Assembly (NCBI GenBank): GCA_964036295.1
Contig: OZ038466.1
Coordinates: 22,248,597 to 22,312,596, forward strand
Reading direction: 5' to 3'
Length of the DNA stretch: 64,000 nt
DNA from: Plumapathes pennacea
Lineage: Eukaryota > Cnidaria > Anthozoa > Antipatharia > Myriopathidae
Part shown: positions 11,067 through 24,100 of the stretch, piece by piece
Layout: the number at the start of each line of letters is the position of its first letter
Numbering within the stretch: position 1 is the stretch's first letter
The notes under the pieces: generated by a model
The model's input: only the letters and a program-made list of their open reading frames with translations
Told to the model about the DNA's origin: nothing
The model's database searches: none
Program-made: the position numbers and the translations under genes

Positions 11067-14000
11067 GATTGGTCAGTGTGTCTTGGTTTAGCCACGTGTG
11101 CTGAGAAGGCGAAGTAAACGGCCTGACAATCAAGGAAGAAGATTTAGATCAGGTATTATCTAGCCATTCAAAAGAAGACGGTTAAAAAAAAAAAGTATTG
11201 ACTAAGACCAGTCCTGGGTGAAATCTCCACACGTTTCCCGCGGCCATGAATTAAACTGAAAATCCCATAAACATGAACTACACTCATATCAACTTACTGT
11301 TAGACACTGAATGCAGTCGCTATACTGGAGAGCTTCGTAAACACCCACGTTTAATGGCAGGAGTTACAGGTTCTATGTCGAGTTAGTTGAAGAGGACACT
11401 AAATCATCAATCTTTTGAACGTCACACAATTAGGCTCGTTTAAATATTTATGCTTATAAAATTAAATTTCACTTATTTATTATATGCGCTGTTTGGGTAA
11501 ATTGATTCGATTCCAGCTTAATATGCTATATAATCAGCGATGAATCATTTTGAACAGTTTGCAAATATAACAAGCGTGTTGAGATAAAAAATGGAACATG
11601 TCATATTAGCGGCATGCGATTTAATAAAATATACGGAATTTTAATTTTTTTAAATAAAAGTTAGCCCATGTATTCCTCTTCTGTACGTCAGACAAGTTTT
11701 CTCTGTCGTAATAAGCATAAGGCAAGGGCGTCTAACTTGACAACTGAATATCCCGCACAGGTTATCGTGCTTAGCATCGAAAGAGAACCGTCCAGTCTTT
11801 TTGTCCAAACAATAAATGAAGCTATTAACCACTGGAGTGCCCTTTCTGTCATTTGTTAGTAACTTTTTCACTTACAGCCTTCTTGTTTTATAGTGGCCAT
11901 GTTTAATGGGATGCTCAACAATTATGTTTATACCGTCCTAAATTGCATTAGCGATCTTTTTTCAACTATTATAATATTAGCGGCAAATCTCTCTGAATTT
12001 CCGCACTTTCCAAGACAGTGAATAATCCTAAGGCCTAGGTCTATACTACTATTCCTCACGGTGACCACAAGTTGCTTAAACTATGAACTTCAGTCGTTAA
12101 GGGGCTATGTCATATGGCTAAAGATGAATGAATCCGACTAACTGTTTCACCATGTGAAACGGTTTATGTTCATATAGTCTACGTTAAAAATGATCTACGG
12201 CTCTGATTTTGGCCGTTGACTGTTGAACGCACAGAGATCTTGAAAGTTAAGTCAACACGTGTAAAATGGCGCAAGTGCTATATCAGTATAATTAGTGATC
12301 TGCATGTACGTTCTTTTCAGGGACACAACCTCTCTATGATAACCGCATGGCTATCTCGAAGAAGAAAAAGATTCATTTAGTTCAGTTCAGTTTCTCTCCC
12401 CTACGGACAAAAATATGGAAGCCTTGGAAACTTACCTTTGCTTCCTCTGGTCACTGAGTCTTGCGAGTTAAATGGCTGTTTAATTAAAAAATCCTCCATT
12501 TATACTGACCGCTCATTTATACGACCTATTTACCTTAACAGTTTGTTTAATAGTGTTTTATGAGCCATCTCGACTGGATAATTTTATTATTAGTAAGAGA
12601 GGTCTCTTTGAATCGACACATCGATCTTTGTCATTAACGCACGACATGCAGCTGTGCAAACTGCGAGGATAAACACAACTTTTCAATAAGCATTTAATTT
12701 CAAAAGGAGGCCTTTAAAACAAACAAGAATAGATGCGCAATTTTTAGCCGAATTATGTTAGGTATAATTTTAATCACTTGGGGCTGTTGGAAATTTTCAA
12801 GGGTTGCTTTGCACTTAGACAAGTACGACAGCCCCATGAAAGGACTTGGAAAACGAAATGGTGAAATGAGTACTAGCATTCACTTCTTAGATTGGAGGGC
12901 GATAGTTCACGGAGGGTCCTTCAAAGATTTTTCTTTGAATGAACCAATAAATGTATAAATGTATAGTTGTACAAGATATATCAGAAAGGAATCTTGGTAC
13001 CTATTTCTAGCACTATTAATCCGGCTCTTGAATGAAACTGTTGGATCAAAATTCTTCGAACATCTCTGTGGACCAAACAAGTGACTTAAAGTGACAGAAA
13101 GTATTTCTTTTACTACGTACTTTTGCCGTAGACCTTCGTAATAGAGCACAACTGAAAATATACAAACTACATTTTCGAAACCTTGACAAAAGGCAAATTC
13201 TCGCCATGCAAGAATGAAACCAAGAAGTAAATGATATTGACTTACATGAATTAGGGACGGGAAAAAAAGCAACCAAGTTTGTTGTTGGAGGTGCTTTCGA
13301 TCACAAGACAGTCCGTGGGCGGAGATAACCGACCTGCTACCAAACGTAGATTGCATGGACGCGTTTGAAAATGCAATAATCGCCACTGTAATCGAACTAT
13401 ATAAAAAGATGTTGTCTGTATGCAAGTATTTTCAACAAATTTGATTTACTCTCTGCTCCTTGTGTTCGGGGTTGAAGATATTTCACGCGGAATTGTACCA
13501 TTAGTTTTTTTCGTTCTCTTACGTTTAGCCGACAAAAGTTCCTCGAAATTATTTAATTTTCTCCAAAATCAAATTAAAAATCTCAAGCAGGTAGTGATTA
13601 GCCCAGTGGCAATTTTCTTCGTTTTAATTAAATTCTCTTCGTAATGGCATTACGACTTGGTTTCTCATCGCGACCATACCTGCAGCTGCACATGAACACA
13701 TAATATATATTTTTGTTTGGCGTAAGTTAACCAAATAATCTTTGATTCGTACATTTGCTGCTGTGCTTATCACCCAAAGTTAATTCAGGCCCCCAAACTA
13801 TTTGAGCTGACTCACAGTCCACTCTAGCGCGAGCTCAGTCCCAAACTAGGCAACATGTGCAAGACAACTTCAAAACAATGCATTTTCTTTTTAGTTTACC
13901 GACCAAGATTATCGCCGATTCTACTATGGCGTGATATAACACGTGGTCAATAGCCTCTTATATTTTTCTGCCATTCTGCCTGAGCAACAAAAAGATATTT

Positions 14001-15188
14001 ACTATTCTCTTTGTTTAGTTACACACTCGATATCTCTTGAACTCTATTACAGTGTTGCAGAATTCGGCAAAACTATGGTTTCAATACTGACAGGGCTTAC
14101 TGCCGCAATCTGAAGACATTAGAAAACTCGCAAAACCTTTGGTTCAACGGTTCTCTTTTCTTCAAAATACCATACATTTGCATCCCTGAAACGAACGGCC
14201 TCTTATGGTATTTTACAACAAGAACAAGGGAATATTCTGATGGATTTAAAATCTTGTGCCCAATCGGCGTGAAGCCCCTCTGTACTATTTCATCAATTCA
14301 CCTCATTGGACCGGAAACGTGTTGAAATCTTTCCATTTCTGTTTTTCTTTACCCATTCTCACTTATTTACACCAAGAACAAACTGTCATACTGTTAGAAG
14401 AGGATTTCACAAAGGGTTTTGAAATCACGCTTAAAAGCTGCACAGTCTTTACTAAGTCTTTTTAGTATCGATCTACCTGTTGTAAGGGCTGCGTGGAACA
14501 CGAAGTACGATGCATGTATAAAAACTTAATGTATGACTATATCGGCTACAGTGATACAGCCAATAATATCCACGATGAAACCATTCATCTGTTGCCATTA
14601 ACTCTTCAAGACTTGGGTGACTCTATTCGAACTTCTTCGGTGCTTTGTAAATGAACTCCAAAAAATAAAATGATAACGTGTACCCCATGCCAAAAGCTTT
14701 CAAGAATTTTTGGCATTTTCTTATGTATGCTCCCATGGCTCTCGTTGTAGGTCAGTCATTGGCGACATGACGACAGCAACTACACACCAAGAATTTGATT
14801 TACATTGCAGCTAGGTATCTCTGGAATAAGAAAGAAAGAAAAAAAACTATCAAAAAGAATAACTGCAATAACTAATACATATACGTAGTTATTGATGATA
14901 ATGACAGATAGTGATCAGAATCACAAATATAAACAAGTAAATAATAAATAGCTAAATAAATAAATAAAAATGGCGATGTCAATGACGATAACGATGGTGC
15001 TAGTGCTAATGTGGACGGTGATCATAATGATGACGCTGATGACGCTGATGATGACGATGATGACGATGATGACGGTGCTGATGATGACGATGACGTCAAT
15101 GATAATGATGATGATGATGAAGGTGATGATCATGACTATGATGATCATGACGACAACAATGGTACATAGCAGTGCAAAGTATTGTACA
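11067..15188. other. Gene-free stretch between the secreted peptide and HOOK
   Basis: No gene was recognised in this roughly 4 kb. The open frames at 12907-13425 and 13420-13644 have no domain signature and are AT-biased. The right end holds a GAT/GAC-rich microsatellite (about 14965-15140). The promoter and any 5' UTR exon of the secreted peptide gene should lie in the left part. Confidence 0.4.
14965..15140. repeat. GAT/GAC-rich microsatellite
   Basis: Imperfect trinucleotide repeats of the type GATGAC/GATGAT. They give artificial Met/Thr-rich frames on the + strand and an Ile/Val-rich frame on the - strand. The latter is contiguous with the last clear HOOK exon but is very unlikely to be translated. 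Confidence 0.85.
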
Positions 15189-18100
15189 TCACTCGGTTGT
15201 AGCTTTCGATACTCGTAACAAGATGCTGATCTTTCGGTTTTCACACGATAATTTTTTCCTGTATTACGCAGGTCAAATTGGAACTTTCCCAACTTTCTAT
15301 TTCTTCTCAGATTTACTGACCTGGCTGACACCGCAGTGTTTTGTGATCTCGCTGGGGTTGTGGTTCTCCGACTTGACGCTTGTCTCTGTCGAGCGAGGAA
15401 AGACATTCCACCTGTGCTCCCTGAAAGTCGCTCTTCCGCTGCTTTTCTGTGTAACTGCATTCCCTGCAAGCAAAATACAACACTTGACTCCGGCAGCCAC
15501 CAAAGTCCCAGAAAAATACAAAGGATGCGGTTGCCCAGTCTCTTGATTACTACGCACCATAACACGGTTTGGGCGTGAACTTTGAATTCGAAGCGGAATT
15601 AAAACTGGAAACCCGGCAGAAAAACAGCTTGAATGGACAAAATAATGAATGTGATTAACTTACCATCTCGTACCAAGCGCTAACAATGAGTTTTTCTTCT
15701 CGTTCTCTCGTGATGCGCATCTTCTCGTGATCCCGCTAAAAGAAGATAGACAAACAAACAAACAAACAACAACAAAAACAACAACAAAACAGGATCAATC
15801 TGAAAGTGTAGAAAGCGCAAAACCAAAGCAATCACGCGATTACTTTTGACAGTCATCCGAAAACCACACGATTACTATCGACAGTCATCCGAAAACCACA
15901 CGATTACTATCGACAGTCATCCGAAAACCACACGATTACTATCGACAGTCATCCGAAAACCACACGATTACTTTTGACAGTCATCCGCAAACGGCTCCAC
16001 TACAGCGATAACGAAAAAAAGAAAACTTTGATCAGCTAGAACTACAATGTACAAATGTTAATGCTGTTACCCCTAACTAGACTGTTTCTTACGTTCAAGT
16101 TTGCAAACATTCACGCAGCTCACCTCTAAATGTTCGATCATTTTGTCTTTCTCTTGAAGCTGGTTTTTCAAGACTTGGAGCTGTGAAAAACGCAAAAACT
16201 TAAATGTTAGTTGTCCAAATCGAAAAGTTACAAGGTCATGAAAAAATAAAATGCCATAAATTTTTTTTTAATGGGGAAGAAGACCTTCCACATACAATCT
16301 CCACCGTAACTAGTGGCTGCATTAACGCAAATATCTGCAGCTATCTGCATATATCTACTCTCCAGCTGTCTGCTAAAATCTGGACAACGTTGATCAAAAG
16401 TTGGTTGACGAAAGCCCAAATTTAGTTGAATGTCCAGGTCAAGGGACAATTGTTCATTTTGAACCCTTACGTTTGGAGACCTTGTTTGAGAAAAAACACA
16501 CATTACCTCTGGAGCTGATCCGGCGTTTTGTTTGGGGTCCAGCGTCTTAATGACCTGAGAAACCAAGACACAAAAACGTTGATACTTAGGTTGTTACTGA
16601 TGCTGCTGTCTTAATCTGATGTTCTTAAAAATTCTCGTGTTTGTAAATTATATTTTTAACCAATAACACGTCGTTACCAACATGCACGCTTAAAACCCTC
16701 CGCACCAAAGGACACTGACAGTAATCTCCCAATACGTACGTTCTTAGCTTTATCAAGGTATTTCTTGTAGCGATCTTCCATCACTTTCATTTCTTGCTCC
16801 TTCTTTACAAGCATTCCCTGTAGCTCATTTACTTTCTCCGCTAAAGATGAGAAACAAAACGCAACAATTAGTGCATGTACTAGTGTGTATTTACTATTGC
16901 ATGTACTATTTCTTATCTAAAATCAAACAAAACGTTTCTTTTTAATAAGTCACTTTCATTCGCAATTCTCGAGGCCCAGATATTTTGACGGGCCACCACA
17001 GTGGATAACTGCTTCTTTGCTCATAATACAATTGTGTAGAACAAAAACCAAGTTCTCTAGAAAAATTAACTTGACGGACACTCGTGAAAAGTGCTATTGC
17101 GCATGATTGTGCAAGTAGCTTAGTAGTGATCAACTCTATAACTTCTGCTATTGGTGGTCCACGTCATCATACACACAAATAACTTTATTACTTTTATACG
17201 TCTTCTATCACAAGCCCGAGATACTGAGTAAGCTTACAGCTGCTCTGAGCCTTGGGCTCCAAACTGTCAATGTACGCTTTTTTCTTCTGCAGCTCTTCAT
17301 TAGCCTCTTTTAACTTGTCCCTGAAATGAGAAGCAAACACGCACAGTGAACAACGTCGCACCCAGGACCATCCGCGAGAGAAGCTACGCCCTGGAGACGA
17401 GACTGCACGAAAACAACCTCGCCCCCAGGACCATCCGCGGGAGAAGCTACGCCTTGGAGATGAGACTGCACGGAAACAACCTCGCCCCCAGGACCATCCG
17501 CGAGAGAAGCTACGCCCTGGAGACGAGACTGCACGGAAACAACCTCGACCCCAGGACCATCCGCGGGAGAAGCTACGCCCTGGAGACGAGACTGCACGGA
17601 AACAACCTCGGCCCCAGGACCATCCGCGGGAGAAGCTACGCCCTGAGGACGATAATGTACAGTGAACAGAAACTAAATGTCAGAAATGGTCTAATGCATG
17701 ATTGCTTTGGCTTTACAGTAGTACAACACACAAACAAGTCTCACAGGTGTTCTCTGTATTTTTTGTCCATGGCGCTGCCTCCCTCCACCTTGCTTGCTGT
17801 TTGCTGGTTCTTCAAGTCGTCCATCTCGCTTTCAAGCTCCATAATTTTCTTGTTGAGCTCACTGAGAACACAACAGGAAAAAAAAGGAAATTAAAACAAT
17901 TAGTTATCATCGCCTTAGCAACGAGGAGAGGCTGCTACAGGGATAATCCCTGTCACTACCGAAGGATTTGACTTAACCTTGAAAACTGTCTTCCAACTTG
18001 AAAACTGTCTTCCTGAACCGTCAGGTGAAGACTAATTTTGTGACTTGCAATTTTATGAAAGCTCTCAGTGAGTACATTCTGACAGCCAACTCCTGGACTA

Positions 18101-21100
18101 TGAAATGAACCTGAAGGTGTGACCACTCAAATGAAAGCTCTCAGTAAGTACATTCTACTAGCAGTGTTCACTTACAGCTCTTGAACTGTCAAATGAAACC
18201 TAGAGGTGTGACCACTCGTTTTGCTCACCGATTTTCCTTCTCCAGTTGATCTTTCCTCTCGTTAGAGTCATTCAAGAGATTTTGCAGAAGTTGCGCCTGG
18301 AAAAACAGAAAAAATTGTCAAAACTAGTCCAAGAGAAAACGGATACGGCTTAATTATCTGCAAAATGCTTTCAGAGGTCAGGTTCTCCGATCCGATCTCT
18401 CCGACCAGGCTACTGAACATGGCAAATGGTTTGAACCCAGGAGCGTGAAGAGTATTTTGTATTTCAAGACTTCTACCTGCTCTTCCTGTTCTCCTTTGGA
18501 CTGCATTTTCAACTTCTTGTTCTCATGTTCGAGACGCAGCAATCTCTCCCTACAAAATAATGAAGTGGGAAGCACTGATTAAGATGTTTTAAAAACAAAC
18601 AATCACGGTACAGTAGCAAGAGTGGATCAATAAACATATAAACGGACGCGATTGGTTAACAGGATAAAGTACATGAATGCATGACAGGTAAACACTACTT
18701 ACTTGATCCCTGCTGGCATCACATCTGCTGAGAGAGCAAGCAGTTCATCACTGGGTTCAGATCCTGGTGAGGAGTGGTGAACAGATCCAGTCACTTGAGT
18801 AAGCTCCAGCTCCTCATTTTGCTCCTTGAGGTTGTCCCTCTCGTGTCTTAAACGCTGAATGAGACAAAGCAAAACAAAAGCCTGAGTAAAAACACGATAG
18901 CACTGTAATATGCACAGGATATCCTGCCAGACAGCAACTACATTACAGCTAGTACAATATGGTTTAGTAGGTTCCCGCCAGGGATCTTCATACATAATTT
19001 ACAAACAAAAAAAAGTATCAATAAAAAGCATGTGAATATTTACATTAAGTGGCCTGGGGTTAAGAAAAAACGTCCTAAATCTATAAACCACAGTAACTAT
19101 GGACAAGCTAGTACTTGGGCAAACTACCCCTTGACTGTATAGGCGTGGAGAAGAACGCATGGTGTATCGACTAGGATCGATGTGCAAAAACAGGACGCCG
19201 TTAAGAAATCTGAGCTGATGCTTCGAGCATTGGACCTTCTTCGGAGCTTCGTTCACTTGCTCTGACAAAGAGTTAACGCTTGAAACGTCAGCTCAAATTT
19301 CTTAACGCCGTACAGTCTTCACATATCGACCCCAAGTGCTCTGCACGCAGCTGTTTGATTCTTTCATGAACCACCGTCATTAGCCGTGGACAACAAATCC
19401 GTGACATTTACCTCATTTTCGCCCTCGAAGTGCGCCATCTTTTCTTTTGCTTTTTTCGCCTCAAACTCGGCCTGTTTTTCAACAAAAAACAACACAGTTT
19501 TGACCTTTTCACATCACATTTCTCTCTTCAAATCAAACACAAAAACCAAAGCTTCAAACAGACAACTGACTGTTTAACAACGGCGTCAACACTGCTGTTT
19601 GAATCTTCTGGTCATCTTCAACTTCTCCCACTTGTCATGAATAAAAACAGGGCAACAGAGAACGAAGGCCGAACACACAGAGTGTACGGACTACATCAGG
19701 GACTTTACCGACCACTTACCGACCACGTTGCCAACCTACCACGTTACCGACCACTTACCGACCAAATACCACTACGTTACCGACCACTTACCGACCACAT
19801 ACCGACCACGTTGCCGACCACATACCGACCACGTTACCGACCACATTCCAACCACGTTACCGACCACGATACGACCACATTCCGACCACACACCGACCAG
19901 TGCCACTTGTTCACTATTACCCATGGAATGCTTGTCATGTTAGTGCTTGTCAGTGTGGAGTAAATTTACACATCAAGAAATTCAATCGCTTCTCACCTTG
20001 TCCGTTCGCCTCTGCAGGTCTGACAGCTGCACCTGGAGCTGGTGGACCTAAGAGACAGGACGCGGGACCAACATCAACCTCTCAACGCTAAAACATTCAC
20101 ACGGAAAACTTGTGGTGCACAATGAATATAAAACATCCACGCATTGCCCAGTATTCTGTTACTTGGGGAAAGAGAGCTCAGTCGATATATTTGGGGTACA
20201 GTAGTGCATTTGGGTGTGCGTAATTAAGTGTAAGTGTGTAAGTGCGTGGATGTTGTAGGGATGCTACTACATATTATTAAATAGGTTTTGTTTTTTGTAA
20301 AGTGCACATTGCAGGAACCAGAAGTAAATGTCACTGCAGTGTCTTCTTGGCAGTGCCTCAAACGGAAAGCGTGCAGTGTGGAAACTAGGCTGAATTCCAA
20401 CCACGCTACAGTTCGCACCACATCCTATTCACTTGCAATAACCCTGACTTACTTGTTTCTTGTAGGTCTCCACTTGGGTCTTAAGGGCGTTTGCCTTTCT
20501 AAGGTCCTACAACAAAAACAAAACAATATTTACAACATGTCACAAGTCACTGGAAGATCACATTTCAAGATAATGTCTCATGTCACTGTAAGGTGATTGG
20601 TCACTGATTGCTGTACTGGTCACATGACATGCTGCTGTATGGTCACATGCTACTCTATGGTCATGTGCTAATACAGAATGACTGGGATCATTGAAAGCTT
20701 GTTGTTAACTTATGTGGATGCTGAGGGAGGTTACAAGGCATGCAAGGATCATTGCACAATTCAGTCACCTCTTCCAGATTCATCGTCTCCTGCATGTAAG
20801 TAACGTTTTTCTCTTCCATGGTCTTCATCTGTTTTCTCATATCAGACAACTCCTCTAAAAAATAAATTGACTAATTAGTCAATTAATTTAATTGATTGGT
20901 GATAGGTTCAGGTAAAAGAACACAGGACAGTTAACATCATACACTGGTTCACTCACCCAACTTCTTCTTGTACATTTCTATTGTCGACTCATATTTTGCC
21001 TGTAAAAAGAGAAGGAATTGAATCAACACAACACAAAGATTCACAATATTACAACAATGATAATAAATAATTAATTGTGCCTAATAATTAATTAGTATCA

Positions 21101-24100
21101 CTATTGTTAATCAATAATATTGGTAACTAACAAAGCTCTTTTTGCTTGCCAGATCATGTTACTCTCCTCACTGAAATACTGCCAATATTGACACCATGAA
21201 ACACTGCAAAAATAGAGAAGCTGCTGCTGGCTACATACTACTTTCTCTTGGGAATGTCGTAAGATGTCCATCTCGTCTTTAAGCTGCTGTGATTCTTCAG
21301 CTAAACTTTGTAACTGTTCATTCTGTTGGACCAAAGACAAATAAATAAATAATTAAATAAATAAATACCAAGTAAAACAGAGAATTTGAGATCCTATGCA
21401 AACAATGCAGTATTGCCTTTTGCATCAAGGAATATTCACGTACCCTATCATTTAATATTTGTGCATCCCTTTCAAGCTGTTCAAACTTTATCCTAAATTC
21501 ATCACGTGCTGCGGAGGACAGGTGCAAAAACATCAGTAAAGAGGTAGTCACTATACTGGAATGATATCCAAAACCCAGTGAAACCCACTTAATTATTAGA
21601 ATCAATTACAGAGGGTCTAAGAAATCTTACACTTTTGACCAACTATAAGCCAGATGTACTATACTGTATTGTAATGTAGCTTGCAATGCAGAAGAGGCTT
21701 ACATGTCTCCAGTATGAAGTTTTCCTCCTGCAGCTTTTCCACTTGGTGCTGTAGCTGTGACAAGCGCATGCTTGAAATCCTGTATATATCAAAGAACTTC
21801 CATTACTTATTGGGATGGGGCTTAAACAAGAATTGGTGGTTGCATTAATTCATTCTTGATGAAAGAAAAACCTTAAAATAGTATGTAAATACAGAACCAG
21901 ACTTCAAAGTATTGGGCAGCACATCTCTCTCCATTACACCAAGAAAAAACAAATAATGAAAATTTCACCATGGCATAGGGTAAGTAAGTATGTATATATG
22001 GGTCCCTACTTTCCACATACATAAAGTTCTAAATTAATGAACATAAACAAGAGTGCATGAATTTTAAAAGAAGTTTATCTAAAAGATGTACAGTAAGTTG
22101 ATAAATAGAGAACTTTTTGTAGACAAAGTTATTCTGAAATACAGACAGTTTGATAACAGTCTTAGATGACCACACCCAACTTACATACGCTGCACCATGC
22201 ACTACATGTTACATACAGCTACCATAGCACATTTTTCAAAATTATGTTTTCGATATTTTAAACAAAGTAAAGAGCGGTGCCCATGATTCATATCCCTTCA
22301 TAATTTTCTAAGAATCAACGCTGTTGTAAAATGTAGATTCTTACAAAGACTTATAGCAAGATTATTGAGGTTTCTACAGTATAGTTTTAAGATTCTTGTA
22401 ACATTCTTGCAGCACACTAAGAATCTTATTTACCTGGGGTGTGCAAAAACTCTGTCTTAGCTGTGGATAATGAATACTGCAGTACCTCATCCAGAAACAT
22501 AGACAACAATGTGAACAGGCAGTTATATGACTGCCAAGCTGACCAGTTTGCTTAGTGCTAAATAATGGAACAACTCATTTATTATTGAACAAAACCTGCT
22601 GTTGTCCACATAACACACAAAGTTCAGCTGTCTACAGGGAACTTCAGAACTGGACATCAAGAAAACAGTTATGGGAAGCACTAAAAGTGTGGTGGAAATT
22701 TCCTGGTTACACAGTCATGCATCTAAAGTATTACATGTGAATAATTTACAACATATTGTAGATTCAAGGCAAAAAGGATGCCAACAACAGAGGATGGTAC
22801 ATAAAAATATAAATACATTTTTGCATACATTTACTAAGTGTACAGTTCTAGGACATGGACAAAATGACATTTGATAGTGTTCTGTCTTGCTTCAAGGGTT
22901 CTCCAGCAAACACTATACTCACCCTTGCTCAGAAAAAATTGAGCTGGAGAACGAAACAGTTAACCGTAGTTACATGTAACCTACCCACTATCATCTCTGC
23001 TGCCAGAGTCCATGCGGTTAATTTTTCCTCGTAATTTATCATTATCCATCTGTAAACTTGCCTCGTGCTCTTTAATAAAGCTCAGCTGAAGCAAAATAAC
23101 ACAAATAACACAGTTAGAAAAAGATGAAATAATTTATATATCTGTACACTGCCAACTGTTAAATTCACTCACTGCATCATGCACCACTATTGATTCAAAG
23201 TCAGGCAGGATGGTAACAGCTGCAATAATATCAATAATCAATAAATATTATTGATCGATGTTCTGTATAATACCAAACACATAACTCAGACCTGTTCATC
23301 CAACTCATGGCATCTCTGTGATAATTCCTCCTTCTCAACCATGACTCGCTCTATTGCTCTTTTATGCTGAAAAGCAGAGTAATATTCTTACTTTACTGCC
23401 TAGAACTGCATGTCTTGTCCATACCTGTATACTGACATCACAGTACCAGAGCTGCTTGCCAACCCCCAGCTCCCATTTGTATTAAAACTATACCTCACTG
23501 AGAGCAATGCCACTCCACAGAGGGCCCAGACTCCTGGCCTAAACCTCTGGGCTGAAAATCACTCAGTTTCAATGAACATAAGGACGGTAACTTTTAAATG
23601 TACATAAATAATCAACACCTTACCTGCAATTCAAGCTCTTTGTACATGTCATTATCAAGAGAACTTGAGTGGTCTTTTGAACTCATCAGCTGAAAAAATG
23701 AACCACATCCATTCATCAATCAGAGATAGACCATTATAGAAAAGGAATTAAACTGTACAGTGGGGTGGTTGTGATCATCCACTGTATAATCTTCAGGAAG
23801 ACTGTTGTTGGTGACTGACATTTCAAGTACAGTACCTGACCATATAAAGTCATCTTCAGAGTCAGTCATTGCAATTACATGTAGTCTTCCTGAAGACTAA
23901 TATCACCCAGATGATCTGAACCAACCCACTAAAATCTCAAACACCTGGGTTCAAACCATTTGCCATAGAAAAGAAAATTATAATCCATGAAGGTTATGAA
24001 ACAAGCCTTTATTTATGCATGCAGTTACTGATTTGTCAGTCATGCTGCAGAATTTTACAACCTGTAAATATACTATCCCATTATTTCACAAAGTTGAAAA

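Noticed and set aside
12907-13425. 172-codon minus-strand frame
   Set aside because: No domain, no splice context, AT-biased composition in a gene-poor stretch.
14970-15218. 82-codon Met/Thr-rich open frame on the + strand
   Set aside because: It is a translation of the GAT/GAC microsatellite with no domain or context.
14921-15300. Hydrophobic Ile/Val-rich extension of the last HOOK exon
   Set aside because: Comes from the same microsatellite read on the minus strand; HOOK proteins end shortly after the SFLARQRQ region.
15836-15992. Regular 32-bp repeats resembling a CRISPR array
   Set aside because: Copies abut with no unique spacers, lie in an animal intron, and have no cas genes nearby.
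17346-17894. 182-codon repetitive frame on the + strand
   Set aside because: Generated by the 63-bp minisatellite in a HOOK intron and overlapping a well-supported minus-strand HOOK exon.
22925-22950. Possible 20-nt HOOK micro-exon with AG and GTGAGT borders
   Set aside because: Including it breaks the reading frame between the exons at 22985-23085 and 21703-21779, which join in phase without it.
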